Assembly: GCA_021824055.1 (NCBI GenBank)
Contig: JAKALV010000024.1
Location: 1-21,515, forward strand
DNA length: 21,515 nucleotides
Source of the DNA: Acidobacteriota bacterium
GTDB taxonomy: Bacteria; Acidobacteriota; Vicinamibacteria; Vicinamibacterales; SCN-69-37
Direction of reading: 5' to 3'
Part shown: piece after piece, positions 1 through 8,450 of the stretch
Numbering within the stretch: position 1 is the stretch's first letter
Layout of the letters: the number at the start of each line of letters is the position of its first letter
The notes under the pieces: model-generated
Told to the model about the DNA's origin: nothing
Database searches by the model: none
The model's input: only the letters and a program-made list of their open reading frames with translations
Program-made: the position numbers and the translations under genes

Positions 1-596
1 ATCTCTTCTTCTTTCACGGAGAGCGGCACCGGCGTGTAGCTCTTGCCCTGCGTCACGTTCGCGATCGCGCGCGTGACCGGGTCGAACGTGAACTCATCAT
101 TATCTTTGGCGTCCGTGACCGCCTCGGGACACTGCACCACGTGCAGCCCCAGGTTGAAGGCGTTGCGGCGGAAAATGTCGCCCATGTTGTTGCCGCAGAT
201 GATCACCATCTCGAGACCGGCTTCTTCCGCCACGCCCTTCAGGCCCGCGGGGCTCATCTCGCGCGACGAGCCGATGGCGAAGCGATCACCCGCGATGACA
301 AACGTCTGTCCGCTGTGCACGCGCTTGCGGAAGTCGGGCATCAGGTAGCGGAACGATCCGGCCTTCCACTTCTCGTCGAGCGTGTCGAGGCTTTCGGACA
401 CGCAGTCGGCGGCCGGCGTGATCTGGTCGGTGTCGATCGCGTCGAGCTTCTTCGTGCCCGGCGCCGCTTTCGGATCCCAGATCACGAGGGCGCGTCCGCG
501 AATGACGACGGTCGACCCCGCCACTTGCGCCACCGGCGCGGGCAGATCGTTGTGCGTAACTCCGGCTTTCAGGCGGGCGGGCTGGACCGTTTGCAT
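1..596 (-). CDS. LeuD-like dehydratase small subunit (aconitase swivel domain), 3' end cut by window edge
   Basis: The reading frame starts at an ATG (594-596) and stays open to base 1, so about 198 N-terminal residues are visible and the C-terminus is missing. The sequence carries the small-subunit hallmarks of the isopropylmalate isomerase/aconitase swivel domain: DTDQITPA near residue 55 (cf. DTDxIIPA) and GDRFAIGSSRE around residue 103, whose SSRE segment contacts the substrate. This family pairs with a [4Fe-4S] large subunit to isomerise 2-hydroxy acids, as in leucine biosynthesis. A long N-terminal strand region (about residues 1-50) makes it larger than a plain LeuD, so a homoaconitase-like or other specialised hydro-lyase is possible. 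The large subunit would be expected outside the window. No strong Shine-Dalgarno is visible before the ATG (CCCCC immediately upstream). Confidence 0.85.
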   Translation of the reverse strand, partial: MQTVQPARLKAGVTHNDLPAPVAQVAGSTVVIRGRALVIWDPKAAPGTKKLDAIDTDQITPAADCVSESLDTLDEKWKAGSFRYLMPDFRKRVHSGQTFVIAGDRFAIGSSREMSPAGLKGVAEEAGLEMVIICGNNMGDIFRRNAFNLGLHVVQCPEAVTDAKDNDEFTFDPVTRAIANVTQGKSYTPVPLSVKEEE

Positions 597-993
597 GGGG
601 GACAGTCTATCGTTCCTTGGCTCGGCGGGGGCCCCTGCACCCCGCCTGGCTCACTTCGTTCCGCCGCCGCTACGCCGGCGGCTCCACTCGCTCGCTCACA
701 ACCTCGTGTCCATCGCCCCGCGCCACTCGGCGTTGCGCCCGCGCAGAGAGTTCGTCGAACACTGTGGCGCTAAAGCGGCCACGATTCGCGCCGATTTCTT
801 CTATAGACATCTTCTCAGGGCGATAGTCCGTACTGGAGGCCTTCGAGTGAACAGAACTGGGCTTATCATTGAATCAGACTGTGAATCCCGTCTTCGCACA
901 CGGTCTCGGCCTCGTGCATGAGTCGGCGCGGGTCCGCCGTCAGGCGACCGGAGCAGAGCCTTGAGTACCCAGGGCCTAAGAAAAGAGGCGGCT
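597..993. other. Divergent intergenic region, no gene seen
   Basis: About 400 bp separate the divergent LeuD-like and hexahaem cytochrome genes. Short ORFs here show no recognisable protein character. It contains a GC-rich hairpin (GCCGCCG at 663-669 pairing with CGGCGGC at 676-682, loop CTACGC) with no T-run. A possible TATAGA -10-like box lies near 802-807 on the plus strand, without a convincing -35 partner. It should hold promoters for both flanking genes, but none can be assigned firmly. Confidence 0.4.
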
Positions 994-1761
994 GTGCCGG
1001 CATCAAGACGCACCTTCCTGATCCCGGCGCTCATCGTCGCCGCGCTTGCCATTGTGCGAGGGCAGCAGATCACCCTGGTCCCGACTCACCCGGAGACTGG
1101 CCCGGAGTCGGGGAGCCACCCCTGCACGGAGTGCCATCGGTTTCCCGACGGCCTGTCCCATCCGGTCGGCGTCGTGCCGGCGATTCCGATCCCACAGGAG
1201 TTCCCGCTCGACACCCAGGGACGGCTTACCTGCCTCTCGTGCCACGACGTCCCGCGAACGAACGACGCCACACGTACCCCTGCGGCGTTCCTCCTGAGGC
1301 GTGCCGCGACAGGTCGCGCGTTTTGTGCCACCTGCCACTCACAGCGGGAGCGCGCGGGCAAGCCACACGTTCTGGCATTCGATACCGCGCACGGAGGAAT
1401 CCGATTCCGGAATGCGGGCGAGTCCCTGCAGACGCTTGACGAAGAGTCGCTCAACTGCGTGGGCTGCCACGACGGCGTCATCGGCAGCTTCGCCGGCTCC
1501 GCGATCTACGATCCGTCCGATGCCCAACGGCCGGGACAGGGAGCCTCGATTGGACTCACCCATCCCATTGGCGGCTCATATGGGACGCCCGCGTCATCCG
1601 TCACGGACCTGAAGCCCGTCGCCTCCCTCGACCGGAGGATCCGCCTGTACTCCGGCAGGCTCGGATGCGGTACCTGTCATAGTGGCTACTCAAGACTCGC
1701 GAACCACCTAGTGATCGACAACCGGCGCAGCCGGCTATGCATCGCATGCCATATCCGGTGA
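994..1761 (+). CDS. Secreted hexahaem c-type cytochrome
   Basis: The 255-residue product has a classical signal peptide (basic PASRRT, then a hydrophobic stretch ending near IVRG) and six CXXCH haem c motifs: CTECH, CLSCH, CATCH, CVGCH, CGTCH and CIACH, the last almost at the C-terminus. Start choice: the frame is open from a TTG at 961, but the GTG at 994 is preceded by AGAGG (984-988) at 5-nt spacing and places the signal peptide at the N-terminus, so GTG 994 is preferred. It is the only cytochrome gene on the plus strand and converges on the 10-haem cytochrome gene, with 49 bp between the stop codons. Role inferred as a periplasmic or exported electron carrier of the same system. No closer family could be named. 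Confidence 0.88.
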   Translation: MPASRRTFLIPALIVAALAIVRGQQITLVPTHPETGPESGSHPCTECHRFPDGLSHPVGVVPAIPIPQEFPLDTQGRLTCLSCHDVPRTNDATRTPAAFLLRRAATGRAFCATCHSQRERAGKPHVLAFDTAHGGIRFRNAGESLQTLDEESLNCVGCHDGVIGSFAGSAIYDPSDAQRPGQGASIGLTHPIGGSYGTPASSVTDLKPVASLDRRIRLYSGRLGCGTCHSGYSRLANHLVIDNRRSRLCIACHIR

Positions 1762-1810
1762 GGTCGGGCTCGCTGCCCACACGCTGGCCCATGCTCAGGG
1801 GGCTAGGAAA

Positions 1811-3622
1811 TCAGTAAGAAAACGGCGAGTGGACCTTGCCGTGGCACGTGAGATAGCACCGACCCGTGCGGTAGCCGAGATCCTGAAAGTACAGGCGCCC
1901 CTGGGGATCGGGCGTGACCCACCTCTTGTCGAAGTTGATCAGGCGGGAGTTGTTCGTCGAGTTCCCCTGGCTGGCGCTGATCCCGTGTGGGTCGTGGCAC
2001 TGGTCGCACGGGACCGCGCCGCCCACCACGTGGATGTCGTGCAGCTTGAACGTGACGTTCCCCAGGATACTGGTTCGGTCGTGGCACTTGTAGCAGAGGG
2101 CGTATACCGCGGCCGACTCGGGATCGTTCTCCAGGTTGTCCATGTCGTAGCGTGCGACCAGTAGGTGTTTAATGTTCGAACCGTGGACGCCGTCGGGCCC
2201 CGTGCCCGGCGTCGGCGCCGCTCGGGGTCCAGTATCATTTCCGTGGCAGTCCCCGCAGTAGATGATGCTGCTCGTCGTCCACGGCGCTTTCAGGCTGGGA
2301 ACATCGGTGCTCTTCCCGGCAGCCTCGATCGGATGGTACGACGGGTTTGCCGGGTCGAACTGCAACCGCTTGTTGAACTGCAGCGCGACGCGGTTCGGGT
2401 ACGGCGGATACGGGCCCCCGCCTGCCAGCGGCGATTGCGGTTTGTTCGCCGAGTCGGCGTGGCACTTGTAGCAGATCTCGTACTCGCGCACCGATGGGGG
2501 CACCCCGCTCGGATCGACCCGGCTCCCGTTCGAGTCGATGCCCCAAACTCCCGAAAGCTTGCCGGATCCCTTCGGAGCAGTCGCGGTCGCCGCGTAGCTC
2601 GCGTGCGGGTTGTGGCAATCGGCGCACTCGGCGTGTCGCGCCGCCGTGCTCAGCACTTCGGGCAGCCGGTAGCTGGCGCTGCTCGGTGACTCGGCGGCGT
2701 CGTGCGCCGAGGGCGTCGTGTCGTATGTGGGGTGTCTGTACAGCTTGTTGAACTCGGCGACGATATTCTTCAACGCCACGCCGCTCGCTCCGTGACACTG
2801 GGCGCCGGCGCCAGTGCCGCACGTCGCTTCCTCAACGGCCTTGAGCACGCGGGTGCTTGCCGGCGCCGTGTGCGGCTTGTGGCAGCTCTCGCAGCCATTG
2901 GTCGCGACCGTGGCATACCCCGTGTGCGCGCCTTGCACGGCGGTGTACGCCCGCGTCGAGCTCTGGTGGCTGCTGGGGTTCGTCAGCCAGTACGTCTTCT
3001 GGTGGCAGGTCAGACACAGGGCCGACGCACTATTGTTCTTGACGAGAAACTTCTTGACGACCGGATCCACTTCCTGCCGGTGCGGGTCGTGGCAGCTCCG
3101 GCACTGAAGCATGCCGTTGGCGTCGAGCCTCACCGCGTCACCCGCCGGCGGAGCGACGATCTGCGGTCCCGTCACCGGGGCGAAGGAAAACGGGTGGTCG
3201 TCGGCCAGGTTGGGGCCGAGCATCGAGTGACCGGTCAGTTTCCCCTGAGCGTCGACACCGGTCATCGCAATCTGGCCGCGCGTGACGGTGTTGCCGATGG
3301 CGACCGTTCCATCGTGGCAGCTCAGGCACAGCTTCGACGAACCGGTGGGCAGGCCGACGCTCGCCGCCATGGTGCTGCTGCTGTAAGCCGTGTAGGTCAC
3401 GCCCGACGAGAGCGCCTGGTTCCAGAGCGGCGTCGCCGGATTCGCGTTGTGGGGCGTGTGGCAGAAGACGCAGATCTCATTGACCAACGTCGCCCGCACC
3501 GGACCCGGGCCGCTCAGCGAGAGGTTGTGCTTGTTGGTCACCGAGGTGATCGGCACCTGGCCGGCCAGAACGGTCGAGACAAGAAGGGCGCAGATCGCGA
3601 GAGGCCCGAAGGACCGTCTCAC
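1811..3622 (-). CDS. Large multihaem cytochrome c with N-terminal OmcE-like module
   Basis: The 603-residue product has a signal peptide (about residues 1-22). Ten canonical CXXCH motifs begin near residues 51, 99, 174, 203, 244, 333, 384, 456, 510 and 539. There are also two aberrant motifs: CX7CH at 268-277 and CX3CH (CYLTCH) at 589-594, so 10 to 12 haems are possible. Residues ~30-208 reproduce the architecture of the tetrahaem protein encoded at 7522-8259: CVFCHTPH, PLWN, Y-SSTM, CLSCHDGT, DDHP, C-SCH-PH, then F(L)-K-N-SALCLTCH. The remaining ~395 residues are an extra multihaem region. The start is GTG (3620-3622), overlapping the TGA of the upstream NHL gene by 4 bp, which suggests translational coupling. 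It is the last gene of the unit. It could cap, anchor or feed a filament, or act as a surface reductase (inference). Confidence 0.9.
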   Translation of the reverse strand: MRRSFGPLAICALLVSTVLAGQVPITSVTNKHNLSLSGPGPVRATLVNEICVFCHTPHNANPATPLWNQALSSGVTYTAYSSSTMAASVGLPTGSSKLCLSCHDGTVAIGNTVTRGQIAMTGVDAQGKLTGHSMLGPNLADDHPFSFAPVTGPQIVAPPAGDAVRLDANGMLQCRSCHDPHRQEVDPVVKKFLVKNNSASALCLTCHQKTYWLTNPSSHQSSTRAYTAVQGAHTGYATVATNGCESCHKPHTAPASTRVLKAVEEATCGTGAGAQCHGASGVALKNIVAEFNKLYRHPTYDTTPSAHDAAESPSSASYRLPEVLSTAARHAECADCHNPHASYAATATAPKGSGKLSGVWGIDSNGSRVDPSGVPPSVREYEICYKCHADSANKPQSPLAGGGPYPPYPNRVALQFNKRLQFDPANPSYHPIEAAGKSTDVPSLKAPWTTSSIIYCGDCHGNDTGPRAAPTPGTGPDGVHGSNIKHLLVARYDMDNLENDPESAAVYALCYKCHDRTSILGNVTFKLHDIHVVGGAVPCDQCHDPHGISASQGNSTNNSRLINFDKRWVTPDPQGRLYFQDLGYRTGRCYLTCHGKVHSPFSY

Positions 3623-4653
3623 CGCCGCTCCGTCCGGTAATCGAACACCTGCACCCGACGGTTCGACGAGTCCGAGACATAGATCCTGTCGTCGTGAATC
3701 GCCAGCCCCGCCGGGAGCCAGAACTCTCCGTCGCCCGTCCCTGACCCGCCGAAGGCAAGGAGGAACTGACCCTTCTCATCGAAGATCTGCACGACATCGT
3801 GCAGGCCCTCAACGACGTAGATGTTTCCGTCGGAGTCGATGCCGATGCCCTTCGGCCTACTGAAGTCGCCAGACCCGTCCCCGAGATGGCCGAACAACGA
3901 CAGAAACTTGCCGCTCGGATCGAAGATCTGCACGCGAAAGTTCATGCTGTCGGTGACATACAGTCGGCCGTCCGGGCCCACCGCGATGTTCGTGGGAAAG
4001 TTGAACTGACCCGGCTCGCCGCCGTGGGATCCGAACCGGCCCAGCACGGCGCCCGTGGCGCTGACAACGACGACGCGGTGGGCCAGCGTGTCGACGACGT
4101 AGACGCGATCGCCGGTGGCCGCGAGGCCGGTCGGGCGGTCGAAACCTGCCTCCCGCCCGAGCGTCCAGAGCCTCTTGCCTTCTAGCGTCAGGCAGATCAG
4201 ACGACCGCCGGTCGAATCGGTGACCAAGAGGCGATCACCGAGAACCGCCACGCCGATAAGGGACTCGCCCTCCACCCGAATTGAGCTGTAGCGCCCGTTC
4301 CGAAGGTCGAAAACATGCACCGCCTGGCCGAACGTGTCCGCCACGTAGAGCCGATCGAGCGTGTCCATGGCGAGGCCGTACGGCTGCGTCATGGCGGCCT
4401 CCTCGCGGCCGCCCGTCACCACGTTCCAGAACCGGGCGAGCAACGACCGCTTGCGACCGGCCGTCGTGGGGATGAGCGCCTTGAGGTACCTAATCCGCGC
4501 GGGCGCCGGCGGCTCGGGCCACACCAGTGTCACGGCGGGCTGGCGAGCTGGTTGCTGAATCGCGGGCGTCGCGCTTTCGCGCATCGCAGCGGCGCACGCC
4601 GTCGCCGCGCACAGCGCGGCGACGAAAATATTCCGGACCCGCAGCCACTTCAT
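3619..4653 (-). CDS. NHL-repeat beta-propeller protein (first of two)
   Basis: The 344-residue exported protein has an N-terminal hydrophobic segment (IFVAALCAATACAAA). The ATAC context makes a lipoprotein conceivable, but the lipobox is poor. After a leader containing WPEPP and ARIRYLK come about six NHL blades, recognisable by repeats such as PYGLAMDTLDRLYVADT, FPTNIAVGPDGRLYVTDS and LPAGLAIHDDRIYVSDSSNRRVQVFD. NHL propellers are generally protein-binding scaffolds. In multihaem cytochrome loci they are frequent neighbours, with no settled function. The ATG (4651-4653) overlaps the stop of the barrel gene by 4 bp, and its own stop overlaps the following cytochrome start by 4 bp. It is clearly paralogous to the NHL protein at 8512-9570 and shares the WPxPP leader. 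Confidence 0.88.
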   Translation of the reverse strand: MKWLRVRNIFVAALCAATACAAAMRESATPAIQQPARQPAVTLVWPEPPAPARIRYLKALIPTTAGRKRSLLARFWNVVTGGREEAAMTQPYGLAMDTLDRLYVADTFGQAVHVFDLRNGRYSSIRVEGESLIGVAVLGDRLLVTDSTGGRLICLTLEGKRLWTLGREAGFDRPTGLAATGDRVYVVDTLAHRVVVVSATGAVLGRFGSHGGEPGQFNFPTNIAVGPDGRLYVTDSMNFRVQIFDPSGKFLSLFGHLGDGSGDFSRPKGIGIDSDGNIYVVEGLHDVVQIFDEKGQFLLAFGGSGTGDGEFWLPAGLAIHDDRIYVSDSSNRRVQVFDYRTERR

Positions 4654-6431
4654 CGGGCAAACCCGAACCTGCGACTGATCCGGATGAGTATCTGGTTGCC
4701 GACGAACAAGTACGGGTCGGCACGTGTCGAAACCGCCAGATTGATGTTTGTGTAGCGATACTCGGCAGCGAAGGTGAACAGCCGCACCCGGTACTCCACT
4801 TGGGCCATTGTATAGTAACCCGTCTGTTCGATGCCCCGCAGCGCGACGGCCTCGCGCCGCGCCGAGAACGACAGCCGCACGGCGTCGGACATGTAGCCCT
4901 CATACGACAGTCCGTAGAACTGGTTGGAATCGGTCCCGTACGCCGTTCGGCTCCGGAAGTCTCCAAGCGTGAGGCCTAACTGGCGCCTTCGCCCCAGGTC
5001 AATCTGCGCCCCGCCGTTCCTGCTGACAAACTCGGTCCGCGAGAAGGTGTCACGGATGCCGCGTTCCACCGTTGAACGCTCCCAACTGGCGTTCAGCTGG
5101 ACTCGGCCGATCGCCCGGCTCCGCGCCGAGGCGCGGGCGCGATCCATCCAGAAATTGCCGAACGCGAACAGATCGTCGGTCGAACGCGCCCGCTCGTATC
5201 CCAGGCTCAACTCGACCCACCTGAGCGCGGTGCTGCCTGCCGAGGCGCGTCCGGTCCAGGAGTCCGTACGTCCGGACTGACTTGTCGTGCCCCCGTGCCA
5301 GCCGGTGCCCCACTCGGTTCCCAGGCTGATCTGGATCGGGCGCAGCACCAGGGTGTAGCCCGCTCCGCCGTGAACGGTCCGCGTCAGGACGGTGAGTTGT
5401 GATCCGCCCACCTCCTGCCCTCGCAGACCGTACGTGCCGGTGGCGCTCAGCGTCAGGCCACCGAACGGCTCATACCTCGTCGTTGAAAGCAGTAGGAGGG
5501 AACTGGCGGATCCCTGGTCCCAGTTCGAGCGGTCGAAGCTGGTCGTCAGATCAGTAAGCAACGCCCGGCCGGCCTGGTACGAGACGCCGCCGGCTGCGTA
5601 GTACTGGCCGAAGTCGCCGCCGGAGGGCGGCAGGGAGGCGCCGCGATCGATGTCCGTGAACTGCGGCGGCGTGTCGAACAGGGAATACGTGCGCCGATAG
5701 CCGGCACGCACGTTGCCTTTCGTACGCCGGCCGAGGGTGGCCACCAACTCGTAGTTGAGGTCGGTCTCGCGCTGCTTGAACTCCTGCGCCGCCAGGTTGT
5801 CGAATGTCGCGCGGTGCAGCCGCAGCGTGTTCCGCGTGCGGGCCGTCGCGCCGGCCATCGAGGCGCTCAGCGTGCTGTTCCGTTGCTCAACCGTAAGGTC
5901 ACCCACCGACGCGGCCGACGATCCCTTGCGGTAAGCCACCTCGGTCCGAGGGAGGCCCTTCGCGGCGAGCTGCCAGTTCACGCCGAGCGTGGACACGCGT
6001 GTCTTGAACTGCGGCATCGCGGCGCCCGGTGGCAGCACGAGGCCGCCGCGAACCGGCGTCGCCGTCGGAAAGTTGCCCGACTCGCCGCCGAAGTTCCGCG
6101 AGGCTGAGATGGAAAGTGGAAACGGACGCGCTTGAAACAGACCGGCTCCGAGTTTGTAGCCCACGTTGCTCGACCGGCCTTTCTCCCCCCCGAAGGTGAT
6201 GCCGGTCTTCTGGAACCTCAGCTCGGCTGTGTACGCGAGGAACCGCGGATCCCAGACGATCGACCGATAGCCGATCGTGTAGTTCTGCGTGAAGCTCTTG
6301 TTCGCCGTGCTCTGTTCACCGGCGTCGGTGGTTGATCGCGCGTAGGTCCAGTCGGCCGTGCCATTCACGACCTGTGCGGCGGACACTACAGGGAAGGTCA
6401 AGAGTAAACCACCGACTAGCGTCCATCGCAT
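4650..6431 (-). CDS. Predicted outer-membrane beta-barrel (porin of a porin-cytochrome conduit)
   Basis: The 593-residue protein has a signal peptide (MRWTLVGGLLLTFPVVSAAQ). The rest is a long series of amphipathic segments with alternating polar and non-polar residues, aromatic girdles and glycine/arginine turns, for example the YTIGYRSIVWDPRFLAYTAE and YGLRG regions. No cysteines or haem motifs are present. Length and texture fit the large barrels that sheath multihaem cytochromes in outer-membrane conduits, although no specific family signature (such as MtrB's CXXC) is seen. The last residues (RFGFAR) end in Arg rather than the usual terminal Phe. The start ATG (6429-6431) lies 16 bp inside the preceding PPIase gene. 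Placement between a periplasmic isomerase and cytochromes supports a conduit role. That role is inferred, not shown. Confidence 0.8.
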   Translation of the reverse strand: MRWTLVGGLLLTFPVVSAAQVVNGTADWTYARSTTDAGEQSTANKSFTQNYTIGYRSIVWDPRFLAYTAELRFQKTGITFGGEKGRSSNVGYKLGAGLFQARPFPLSISASRNFGGESGNFPTATPVRGGLVLPPGAAMPQFKTRVSTLGVNWQLAAKGLPRTEVAYRKGSSAASVGDLTVEQRNSTLSASMAGATARTRNTLRLHRATFDNLAAQEFKQRETDLNYELVATLGRRTKGNVRAGYRRTYSLFDTPPQFTDIDRGASLPPSGGDFGQYYAAGGVSYQAGRALLTDLTTSFDRSNWDQGSASSLLLLSTTRYEPFGGLTLSATGTYGLRGQEVGGSQLTVLTRTVHGGAGYTLVLRPIQISLGTEWGTGWHGGTTSQSGRTDSWTGRASAGSTALRWVELSLGYERARSTDDLFAFGNFWMDRARASARSRAIGRVQLNASWERSTVERGIRDTFSRTEFVSRNGGAQIDLGRRRQLGLTLGDFRSRTAYGTDSNQFYGLSYEGYMSDAVRLSFSARREAVALRGIEQTGYYTMAQVEYRVRLFTFAAEYRYTNINLAVSTRADPYLFVGNQILIRISRRFGFAR

Positions 6432-7456
6432 GGGTCGTTGATCGGCGCTTTCCGAACGTCGGCGGTACCGGGTTCCTCGAAGATCTCAATCGCGGCGGCG
6501 GCGCGGAGCCGCTGTATCCACGCCGCACTCTGTTCGGCGCACCGCGTCGTGGTCAGGTCCGAGACGAGCCGCGCCCGTACCTCGTCGAACGTCTTCGGCT
6601 GGGATGGCCGAATTTCGCTGACGCGCAGCAGGTGGTAGCCATAGATCGTCTGGATGACCGGCGTGACCTCTCCGGGACGCAGATCCTTAATCGCGGTCTC
6701 GAATTCTTCGGTCAGCCGGCCCTGATGAATGAGCCCCAAGTCGCCCCCTTTTGGCCGACTCGGGTCCGTCGAATGCTTGCGCGCCAGCTCCTCGAACGAG
6801 ACGCCCGCCTTGAGTTGTTCCGCGATCGCCACCGCCCTTAGACGCCCGTTCTCCCAGTCCTGCTTCGAGCCAGCGGGGTCGACGCCGATGGTGATGAGGA
6901 ACACGTGACGCTGTGGCGGCATGACGAAGCGCTCAGGGTTCTGGCGGTAGAACTCCGCCGCTTCCGGCCTGCTCACGATGCAGTGTGCCCCGACCACCTG
7001 GTCGTAGGCTTTCTTGACCAGCAGGGCGCGGCGGATGCTCTGCCTCAGGTCCCCCAGCTTGACGCCGGCCTTCTTGCGAGCCTCCTCGAACGCCCTGATG
7101 GTCTTGTACGCCGCCCGCGCTCTGTCGAGCCCGCGCTCGACGTCGCCATCGGACACCCGCAGCTTCAGTCGAACCGCCTCTTGGTACTGCAGCTCTTCGT
7201 CGATGACGTTGTCGAGCGCTTTGCGGCGAATTTCGGCGAGCTTCTCCGGGCTGAGGTTCCGGTGGAACGACGTCACTGGGATCAACGTGCTCACGGCCGC
7301 CTCGAGTCGATCGCTCGTGATGGGCACATCGTTCACGCGCGCGACAATCCGCAACGCTGGAGACCCGCTGGGCGCGTGAGACGGCACCAGTGCTTGTGCG
7401 GGCGCCAGCGTCCCGGCGAGGACAATCAAGCTCAAGACGAAAGTGGGCTGTCTCAT
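6416..7456 (-). CDS. Periplasmic SurA/PpiC-like parvulin peptidyl-prolyl isomerase
   Basis: The 346-residue product has a signal peptide (FVLSLIVLAGTLAPAQA). A SurA-type N-terminal chaperone region covers residues ~35-175 (VNDVPITSDR, then KALDNVIDEELQYQEA). A parvulin domain follows at ~183-284, containing RHVFLI, FEELARKHSTDPS, KGGDLG and a GYHLLRV ending. Parvulins of this type assist folding of exported proteins, notably outer-membrane barrels, which fits the barrel gene immediately downstream. The frame is open far upstream, into the OmcE-like gene, but the ATG at 7454-7456 starts exactly at the signal peptide. No Shine-Dalgarno precedes it. Instead a CCCCCCTTTCTT tract belonging to a hairpin abuts the ATG, so translation may be weak or coupled. 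Such isomerases recur in multihaem cytochrome clusters. Confidence 0.9.
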   Translation of the reverse strand: MRQPTFVLSLIVLAGTLAPAQALVPSHAPSGSPALRIVARVNDVPITSDRLEAAVSTLIPVTSFHRNLSPEKLAEIRRKALDNVIDEELQYQEAVRLKLRVSDGDVERGLDRARAAYKTIRAFEEARKKAGVKLGDLRQSIRRALLVKKAYDQVVGAHCIVSRPEAAEFYRQNPERFVMPPQRHVFLITIGVDPAGSKQDWENGRLRAVAIAEQLKAGVSFEELARKHSTDPSRPKGGDLGLIHQGRLTEEFETAIKDLRPGEVTPVIQTIYGYHLLRVSEIRPSQPKTFDEVRARLVSDLTTTRCAEQSAAWIQRLRAAAAIEIFEEPGTADVRKAPINDPCDGR

Positions 7457-7462
7457 AAGAAA

Positions 7463-7491
7463 GGGGGGAGAGCCTTCTCGGCCATCCCCCC
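7463..7491 (-). terminator. GC-rich hairpin followed by short T-rich tract (terminator or attenuator)
   Basis: On the minus strand, GGGGGGA (7491-7485) pairs with TCCCCCC (7469-7463). An inner GCC/GGC stem sits around a GAGAA loop, and TTTCTT follows, running straight into the PPIase ATG. It lies 30 bp after the OmcE-like stop codon. The T-tract is short and interrupted, so termination is probably partial. The hairpin may instead stabilise the upstream cytochrome mRNA. Confidence 0.55.
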
Positions 7492-7521
7492 ACCGTGAGC
7501 GTTCGTAGGTAGGGCTCTGGC

Positions 7522-8259
7522 TTACTTCACGTGGCAGGTCAGGCAAAGCGCGCTGCCCGCGTTGGACTTGCGCAGGAACGTCCCGTTGGTGTTGTTGTGC
7601 GGGTTGTGGCAACTCGCGCACTCCACCGTGGCCGTCGCCGTCGCGGAACCGAAGAGCGGCAGCGGGTTCACCGCGCCCACGGTGACCTTGCTGCCACTGA
7701 TCGCCTGGAGGACGAACTCGGTGCTCGTCGCCGCCCTTGCGGTCTCGTAGATGATCGTGACCGGGTGGTCGTTCCGCAGGTCCGCGCCCAAGAACGGCGC
7801 ACCACCGGTCATGATGTTGGCCGAGGCCGGCACCCCGGTCGTGCCGTAGGTGGCGTTCGCCGTCCCCTGCGCGGTGAAGGCGACACTGGCCGTATGAGAG
7901 ACCCCACCCAGGTTCGCCAGGACGTCGATGCCGATGGTGCCATCGTGGCAGCTCAGGCACGCACCCGACACGCTGCTCTGAACCGCCGCCGCGCCTGGGC
8001 TCGTCGCGTCCATTGTTGAGCTCGCGTACAGCTGATAGGCTGTCGCCGGCGTGTTGCGGTTCCACAGCGGGACCGTCGTACTGCCGCTGTGCGGCGTGTG
8101 GCAGAATACGCACGTCTGTCCGTTGATCGCGGCGTCCGCGTTCCGCAGCGCCGAGCCGGCGCTGAAGTCGTGCTTACCTGTGGCGATCGTCCCCTGAGCC
8201 CACGCGACCGAGGCGGTAAGGAGTACCCCGAGCACTGCAATTACACCGGTCCTTCTCAT
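7522..8259 (-). CDS. OmcE-like tetrahaem cytochrome, candidate nanowire subunit
   Basis: The 245-residue product has a signal peptide cleaved near AWA-Q (residue ~21) and four CXXCH motifs at 50, 101, 214 and 239. Ordered landmarks are GKHDFS (~28), CVFCHTPH, PLWNR, Y-SSTMD, CLSCHDGT, L-NDHPV (~161), C-SCHNPH, FLRKSNAGSALCLTCH and a C-terminal VK. As I recall, this size and order match the OmcE family of Geobacter, whose tetrahaem subunits polymerise into extracellular filaments. Non-motif histidines (H30, H57, H122, H165, H221) could be distal haem ligands, one possibly supplied to a neighbouring subunit. ATG 8257-8259 is preceded by a strong GGAGGA (8264-8269), the best Shine-Dalgarno of the locus. 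It is the first gene after a sigma-54 promoter and is followed by a hairpin, consistent with being the most abundant product. Confidence 0.88.
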   Translation of the reverse strand: MRRTGVIAVLGVLLTASVAWAQGTIATGKHDFSAGSALRNADAAINGQTCVFCHTPHSGSTTVPLWNRNTPATAYQLYASSTMDATSPGAAAVQSSVSGACLSCHDGTIGIDVLANLGGVSHTASVAFTAQGTANATYGTTGVPASANIMTGGAPFLGADLRNDHPVTIIYETARAATSTEFVLQAISGSKVTVGAVNPLPLFGSATATATVECASCHNPHNNTNGTFLRKSNAGSALCLTCHVK

Positions 8260-8355
8260 TTCGTCCTCCGACTCTTGCTATCAATTTGACTATCAGTTCC
8301 TTCCGAAGCTGCCCTGAATCGGCCGCCCACATCCGAACTTTCTATCGAAGTAGTA

Positions 8356-8371
8356 AGCAATTGCGATGCCA
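8356..8371 (-). promoter_or_regulatory. Sigma-54 promoter of the OmcE-like gene
   Basis: On the minus strand the sequence reads TGGCATCGCAATTGCT, matching the consensus TGGCAC-N5-TTGCW except for one base of the -24 box, with the invariant GG (8370-8369) and GC (8358-8357) at the correct spacing. The predicted transcript starts near 8345, giving a leader of about 85 nt before the ATG at 8259. Confidence 0.75.
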
Positions 8372-8450
8372 CGAACTCGGCGCGGTCGCCCCCTGCTCCC
8401 CCCCAGCTACTCCTAGCCAAGCCCGTCGCGCCCTTGGCGGCAGCGAGCAT

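Noticed and set aside
858..873. Sigma-54-like sequence TGGGCTTATCATTGAA before the hexahaem gene
   Set aside because: The -12 GC is GA and the -24 box is degenerate; no copy of the 23-bp activator element lies upstream.
7457..8113. Upstream extension of the PPIase frame into the tetrahaem gene
   Set aside because: The stretch is the out-of-frame shadow of the cytochrome; the signal peptide starts exactly at ATG 7456.
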